A DNA stretch of 16,991 nucleotides from the NCBI GenBank assembly GCA_900549685.1, contig UROX01000039.1:1-16991 (forward strand), read 5' to 3'. This stretch comes from an uncultured Alistipes sp. GTDB lineage: Bacteria; Bacteroidota; Bacteroidia; Bacteroidales; Rikenellaceae. The notes beneath the pieces were generated by a model. It worked only from the letters and a program-made list of their open reading frames with translations. It searched no databases and was not told the DNA's origin. Below are positions 13,608 to 16,991 of this stretch, piece by piece. Made by a program: the position numbers and the translations under genes. Position 1 is the stretch's first letter. The number at the start of each line of letters is the position of its first letter.

Positions 13608-15374
13608 TTAGCGTTTATAACTCGTTCTGCTGACGCTTTTGTTGCCCTTGCCGTCCGTGACGGTCAGCACCAGCGTATGGGTGCCGCCCTTTCCCCAGCG
13701 CGTGTCGTCGAAATAGTGGGTCAGCGTGTTGGTTTTGGGATCGTATTCGAACAGCGCCCACTGTCCGTCTATCGTGGCCGAATAGGTGGCTATGCCCGAG
13801 AAGTCGTCGCTGATCTTGAACGACAGCGTTTTCTTCGTGCCGAAATCCGCTCCCGGCTCGAACGAAGGAACGATGCGAGGAGCGATGGTATCGACGGCGA
13901 TGTAATAGGTGCCGAAACTGCGGGGCGTGCCTGTCACGCGGCCGTCTTTCCATGCGCCTCCGGCCGAGGAACGGTGGCCGTCTTTGCCTACGATGCCCAG
14001 CAGAGCTTTCCCGCGCAGATGCTGCGGCAGGTCGGGGGCGTCGATGGCGATCGTGAGGCTTTTCTGGACCGGTACGTCGGCCGAGTGGATCTCGTAGAGC
14101 GGGGAGTAGGAATAACGCTGGGCCGGTTTGGTTTTCAGACTCAGCAGGATCGATTCGTAGAGCGTCCGTTTGGGAAACGAGAGCGAGAGGCCTTCCTGCC
14201 GGATGCTGAAATCTTCGTTCCAACGGACCGGGATGCCCTGCGGTTCCGGACTCTTCGGTCCCAGCCCGCGGCGTATACGGAACGAGAGGACGGAGCGGTT
14301 GCCGCAGTCGTCGCCCAGAGCGATGTCGATGTCGTGCACGTCGTCGTCGCGCAAAGCGATTATGCCCCGTCGTGCCGTACCGTTATAAATCTGCAACGGA
14401 TTGTTGGGCAGCGAACAGAGCCGGTAGACACCGTTGCGCGTTCCTCTCGATTCGGGGTAGAGGGCGGTCGCATACGAGTAACGCGTCAGGTCGAACGGTA
14501 TGGCGTCTACGGTCATGGCGAAGAACTGTGCACCGTCCATCAGCGCGTCGATCGTGTAGATACCCATCGGATTGGCCGTTCCGCTTTTTTTCTCTTCGGC
14601 TTCGACGGCGAAATATCCCGTCTGCGACACGACGACCGTGTCCCCTCCGGCGAGCCGCCAGCGTCCCGGGGCGGACTGTTTGACCGATAGTTTTCTACGG
14701 ACGCTGTGTACGGGAATGCCCTGTACTGTGTCGATGCCGATGAAATACAGAACTTTGGCTTGGGGCGGAATCGTGTCCGCCACGGCGATGATGTTCCGGG
14801 CCACGATGTTCAGCGGTCGCTGCGAGGCTGTTTCGCGCACGTCCAGATGGAGGTGCGGGCCGCCCGACGACCCTCGGTTGCCCGACAGCGCGATGCGGTC
14901 GCCCCGGCGGAAAACGAACTTGTCGGCCGGCGGGGCGACATCGACCGAGAACGATTTGCGGGCGTATTGCAGTTCGTGGATGTACGCTTCGATCTCTTCG
15001 GCGAAACGTTCGACGTGGCCGTATACGGTCGTCGTGCCGTCGGGGTGATTCATGTAGAGCGCTTTGCCGAATCCCGAGGGACTCACCGCGATGCGGGCCA
15101 CATAACCGTCGGCCATTGCCAGCACGGGTTTGCCGATAACGCCCTGCGTCTTGATGTCGATGCCCGAATGGAAGTGGGCGCCGCGCAGTTCTCCGTAGTT
15201 GGCCGACAGCAGGATCGGAATGTCTACGGGCGGTCCGAAATGATATTGCCGGGTCTGTTCCCGGACGAAATACTGGGACCATCCTCCCGTCGTGCACAAT
15301 AGGGCTGCCCCGAGGCAGCAGAGTTTTCTCAATCCGTTCGATTTCATATCCGTTCGTGTCGTCTTTCGTTTCAT
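13608..15374 (-). CDS. Secreted M23-family (LytM-like) peptidase with C-terminal Ig-like region
   Basis: An exported zinc peptidase of 588 residues in the M23/lysostaphin-LytM family, acting on peptidoglycan cross-bridges or stems in the periplasm. Numbered from M1 at 15374, a signal peptide covers about 10-33, with a hydrophobic core LGAALLCTTGGWS and cleavage likely before Q34. The zinc ligands and catalytic histidine pattern are complete: H69-x3-D73 in HFHSGID, H120 in Y-G-H, and H174-L-H176 in GGPHLHLDV. The M23 domain ends near 190. The remaining roughly 400 residues are beta-rich, with a last Ig-like stretch from about 490 that contains D-T-I-A-P-R-I. The start at 15374 overlaps the recX stop as ATGA. 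ATG 15347 nine codons later is an equally plausible start and gives a shorter, cleaner signal peptide. Confidence 0.92.
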   Translation of the reverse strand: MKRKTTRTDMKSNGLRKLCCLGAALLCTTGGWSQYFVREQTRQYHFGPPVDIPILLSANYGELRGAHFHSGIDIKTQGVIGKPVLAMADGYVARIAVSPSGFGKALYMNHPDGTTTVYGHVERFAEEIEAYIHELQYARKSFSVDVAPPADKFVFRRGDRIALSGNRGSSGGPHLHLDVRETASQRPLNIVARNIIAVADTIPPQAKVLYFIGIDTVQGIPVHSVRRKLSVKQSAPGRWRLAGGDTVVVSQTGYFAVEAEEKKSGTANPMGIYTIDALMDGAQFFAMTVDAIPFDLTRYSYATALYPESRGTRNGVYRLCSLPNNPLQIYNGTARRGIIALRDDDVHDIDIALGDDCGNRSVLSFRIRRGLGPKSPEPQGIPVRWNEDFSIRQEGLSLSFPKRTLYESILLSLKTKPAQRYSYSPLYEIHSADVPVQKSLTIAIDAPDLPQHLRGKALLGIVGKDGHRSSAGGAWKDGRVTGTPRSFGTYYIAVDTIAPRIVPSFEPGADFGTKKTLSFKISDDFSGIATYSATIDGQWALFEYDPKTNTLTHYFDDTRWGKGGTHTLVLTVTDGKGNKSVSRTSYKR

Positions 15375-15844
15375 TCTTCTTCGTTCAGCCGGTCGAGTAC
15401 GGCCGAGACCGCCTCGTAGTCGAATCCCAGTCCCATGCCGTAGCGGAGCAGTTTGCCTTTCCGCTCGTAATCGTTCGCGGCCCGGACCGTTCGGGCCTTG
15501 CGGCGCAACAGCTCCTCGAGCTTGCGGCCCATCGTCCGGTCGTCGGCTTCGCGCAGCGCTTCGTCGATGACCGTTTCGGGAATCCGTTTGACGCGGAGAC
15601 CTTCCCTGATCTTGCGGACGCCCCAACGGCTCAGACGGGTTTTTTCGCGCACGTAGGCTTCGGCATACCTCCTGTCGTCGATGAATTTCATCTCGGTCAG
15701 CCGGGCCACGATTTTCTCGGCCGCTTCGGCCTCCACGCTCCAGCGTGCGAGCAGCCGCCGGACGTCCGAGGGGGCTTTCTCGCTTTTCGCGCAGGCCGTC
15801 ATCAGGTCCGAGAGCGCTTTCTCGGGCGTTTTAGTCCGTTTCAT
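15371..15844 (-). CDS. recX: RecX-family regulatory protein
   Basis: A small helical protein of 157 residues that in other bacteria binds RecA filaments and limits their activity. The three-helix RecX repeats are visible: a first near 10-50 (A-L-S-D-L-M-T-A-C-A-K-S-E-K) and a second with F-I-D-D-R-R-Y-A-E-A-Y-V-R-E-K around 53-67. R-W-G-V-R-K-I-R-E-G-L then leads into a third repeat rich in R and K. The C-terminal helices end in L-N-E-E-E. The start codon at 15844 overlaps the prmC stop as ATGA; a second ATG at 15850 would add two residues. Its own stop overlaps the M23 start in the same way. The length is typical of the family, recA is not in the window, and this is the usual partner of prmC in many Bacteroidota as far as I know. 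Confidence 0.86.
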   Translation of the reverse strand: MKRTKTPEKALSDLMTACAKSEKAPSDVRRLLARWSVEAEAAEKIVARLTEMKFIDDRRYAEAYVREKTRLSRWGVRKIREGLRVKRIPETVIDEALREADDRTMGRKLEELLRRKARTVRAANDYERKGKLLRYGMGLGFDYEAVSAVLDRLNEEE

Positions 15845-16683
15845 TTCCATCGTGCGCAAATTGTTCTGGGTTTGCCGAACATATCCTCGCGGAGCCGTAT
15901 GTCGGCGTATCCTTCGTCTTCGAGCAGCCGGACCGTCTGCGGTCCGAAACGCTCGTTGATCTCGAACCAGAGTTCTCCTCCGCGGGCGATCATCGTCCGT
16001 CCTTTCTCCGCGATGGCCCGATAGAACAGCAGCGGATCGTCGTCCGGGACGAACAGCGCCCGGTGCGGCTCGTGCCGGAGCACGTTCGGAAGCATCTGCG
16101 CCTGCTCGCTGCGGGTCACGTAGGGCGGGTTGCTGACGACGAGGTCGTAAGTGCCTTCCGGGACGGACTCGGAGAGTATGTCGTGTCGCTCGAAGCGTAC
16201 TTCGGCGCCGAGCCGGCGCGCATTTTCCGATGCCGTCGCCAGCGCCGAGTCCGATATGTCGATTCCCGTCACGCGGCTTTCGGGCAGCGCCAGCGCCAGC
16301 GAGACGGCGATACACCCGCTCCCCGTGCCGATGTCCAGCACCCGCAGTCCTTTTTCGCCGCGGTGCTCCGTTTCGATCAGGCCGACCATCTCTTCCGTTT
16401 CGGGACGGGGAATCAGTACGCCTTCGCGGACGATGAATTTCATGTCCCGGAAAAAGGCGTATCCCGCGATGTATTGCGCCGGACGCCTGTCGCGTATCTC
16501 CGCCATGAGCGGAGCCAACTCTTCGCGCAGCGGACAGGGGGCGTCGGGCTCGACGATCACGTCCGTGAAACGCAGGCCCAGCCGTCCCTCGCAGACGAAG
16601 GCCGTCACCGCACGCGCTTCGCGGGCGTCGTAGACCGAAGCGGCCGCCCGGTTCACCGTGTCCCATATTTCCCGTCTGGTCAT
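15841..16683 (-). CDS. prmC: Peptide chain release factor N5-glutamine methyltransferase
   Basis: A cytosolic S-adenosylmethionine-dependent methyltransferase of 280 residues that methylates the GGQ glutamine of release factors RF1 and RF2 (also called HemK). The N-terminal helical domain is followed by R-P-A-Q-Y-I-A-G at 67-74 and I-P-R-P-E-T-E at 91-97. The SAM-binding loop is L-D-I-G-T-G-S-G at 116-123, with D142 in T-G-I-D-I-S. The substrate motif is N-P-P-Y at 185-188, which contacts glutamine. These motifs together are specific to PrmC. The ATG at 16683 is the first start with a natural N-terminus. It is the first gene in the four-gene minus-strand run and precedes recX with a 4-base overlap. 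Confidence 0.96.
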   Translation of the reverse strand: MTRREIWDTVNRAAASVYDAREARAVTAFVCEGRLGLRFTDVIVEPDAPCPLREELAPLMAEIRDRRPAQYIAGYAFFRDMKFIVREGVLIPRPETEEMVGLIETEHRGEKGLRVLDIGTGSGCIAVSLALALPESRVTGIDISDSALATASENARRLGAEVRFERHDILSESVPEGTYDLVVSNPPYVTRSEQAQMLPNVLRHEPHRALFVPDDDPLLFYRAIAEKGRTMIARGGELWFEINERFGPQTVRLLEDEGYADIRLREDMFGKPRTICARWK

Positions 16684-16842
16684 CTTCCGTGTTTTTCGTT
16701 ACCGGCAAGCGGATCGTATGCTTTCGGCGTACCGACACCGTTTCTTCCTCACTTTCCGGTGTGTCCCTGCGCTCCTGTCGGGGCGAGGGGAGGAGTCGGA
16801 AAATGCCGGCGGCTTTCGGTACGAAAGTATACGACGTGCAGA

Positions 16843-16850
16843 CAAAAATA
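16843..16850 (-). promoter_or_regulatory. Candidate -7 box of the prmC operon
   Basis: On the minus strand this reads TATTTTTG, an exact match to TAnnTTTG, about 160 bases upstream of the prmC start. No clear TTTG is at the -33 spacing; the sequence there is TTTC. This is the best promoter candidate I found for the run that extends to the HAD gene. Confidence 0.35.
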
Positions 16851-16918
16851 CGCAAAAAGACGGACCGGTGAAAGAACCCGGCAGAGATCGTCCGTCCCGG
16901 AGCTGCGGGGAGAGGCGC

Positions 16919-16956
16919 CCTCCGCCCGGCGCGGCAGGCGGAGGAGTGCTATTTTT
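16919..16956 (+). terminator. Terminator-like hairpin with T-run near the right edge
   Basis: Arms CCTCCGCC (16919-16926) and GGCGGAGG (16937-16944) form a perfect 8-bp GC-rich stem with a 10-base loop. Six Ts follow about seven bases later (near 16951-16957) on the plus strand. No plus-strand gene lies before it here, so its target is unclear; it may protect against antisense transcription or be chance. Confidence 0.35.
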
Positions 16957-16991
16957 TAGACTCGTTTTGCCGTTTGCTCGAATATTAAGAT

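Larger units (their letters stand above)
16684..16991. other. Upstream region of prmC, no gene recognised
   Basis: I see no credible gene on either strand. An open plus-strand frame (16689-16871) is low-complexity and has no motif. The last roughly 40 bases could belong to the end of a gene outside the window, but the few visible codons are not enough to say. A -7-like box and a terminator-like hairpin are listed separately. Confidence 0.5.

Noticed and set aside
13266..14690. 474-codon open frame on the plus strand
   Set aside because: It is antisense to the HAD and M23 genes, both of which have conserved active-site motifs.
1..16991. Mobile element, CRISPR array, phage or defence system
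   Set aside because: No transposase, integrase, direct-repeat array, or known defence domain was seen. The NYN protein alone is not evidence of a defence system.

Overview
The window is a stretch of bacterial chromosome of about 17 kb and high GC content. It most likely comes from a Bacteroidota member of the Alistipes/Rikenellaceae type. Three things point there: promoter boxes of the Bacteroidota form (TTTG, 19 bases, TAnnTTTG; the clearest is at 6648-6678), a general lack of Shine-Dalgarno sites, and gene families typical of gut Bacteroidota (a NYN nuclease with a cold-shock domain, a GH78 rhamnosidase, a GT32 transferase, an M23 peptidase with Ig-like tail). The genus is an inference from composition and gene content and was not tested.

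Layout. (1) 1-74, minus: the first 24 codons of ychF. (2) 471-2181, plus: two polysaccharide-type genes, an unclassified glycosyltransferase-like protein and a GT32 transferase, each with its own promoter-like box. (3) 2182-3008: about 830 bases with no credible gene, closed by a 23-bp perfect hairpin terminator. (4) 3074-6430, minus: an exported GH78 alpha-L-rhamnosidase and, upstream of it, a NYN-domain/cold-shock-domain protein. (5) 6431-6779: a divergent promoter region. (6) 6780-12740, plus: a compact six-gene run of coiled-coil/linker protein, rsmI, DUF389 membrane protein, inositol-monophosphatase family protein, LpxL/HtrB-like acyltransferase and GT2 glycosyltransferase. (7) 12915-16683, minus: a convergent four-gene run read as prmC, recX, M23 peptidase and HAD phosphatase. 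(8) 16684-16991: upstream region of prmC with a terminator-like hairpin near the window edge.

How the genes fit together. The two long operons each mix translation or housekeeping functions (rsmI; prmC and recX) with envelope functions (acyltransferase, GT2, M23 peptidase). Stop/start overlaps of the ATGA type link IMPase to acyltransferase, prmC to recX, and recX to the M23 gene, so these are probably translationally coupled. The acyltransferase and GT2 suggest modification of a membrane lipid, possibly lipid A or another glycolipid, but no substrate can be read from sequence.

I found no mobile element, CRISPR array, tRNA, rRNA or defence island. Nothing in the window is a clear new system. 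The points most worth a second look are the NYN-CSD fusion, the first gene of the six-gene operon, the HAD protein lacking the usual second aspartate, and the hairpin that overlaps the GT32 promoter.
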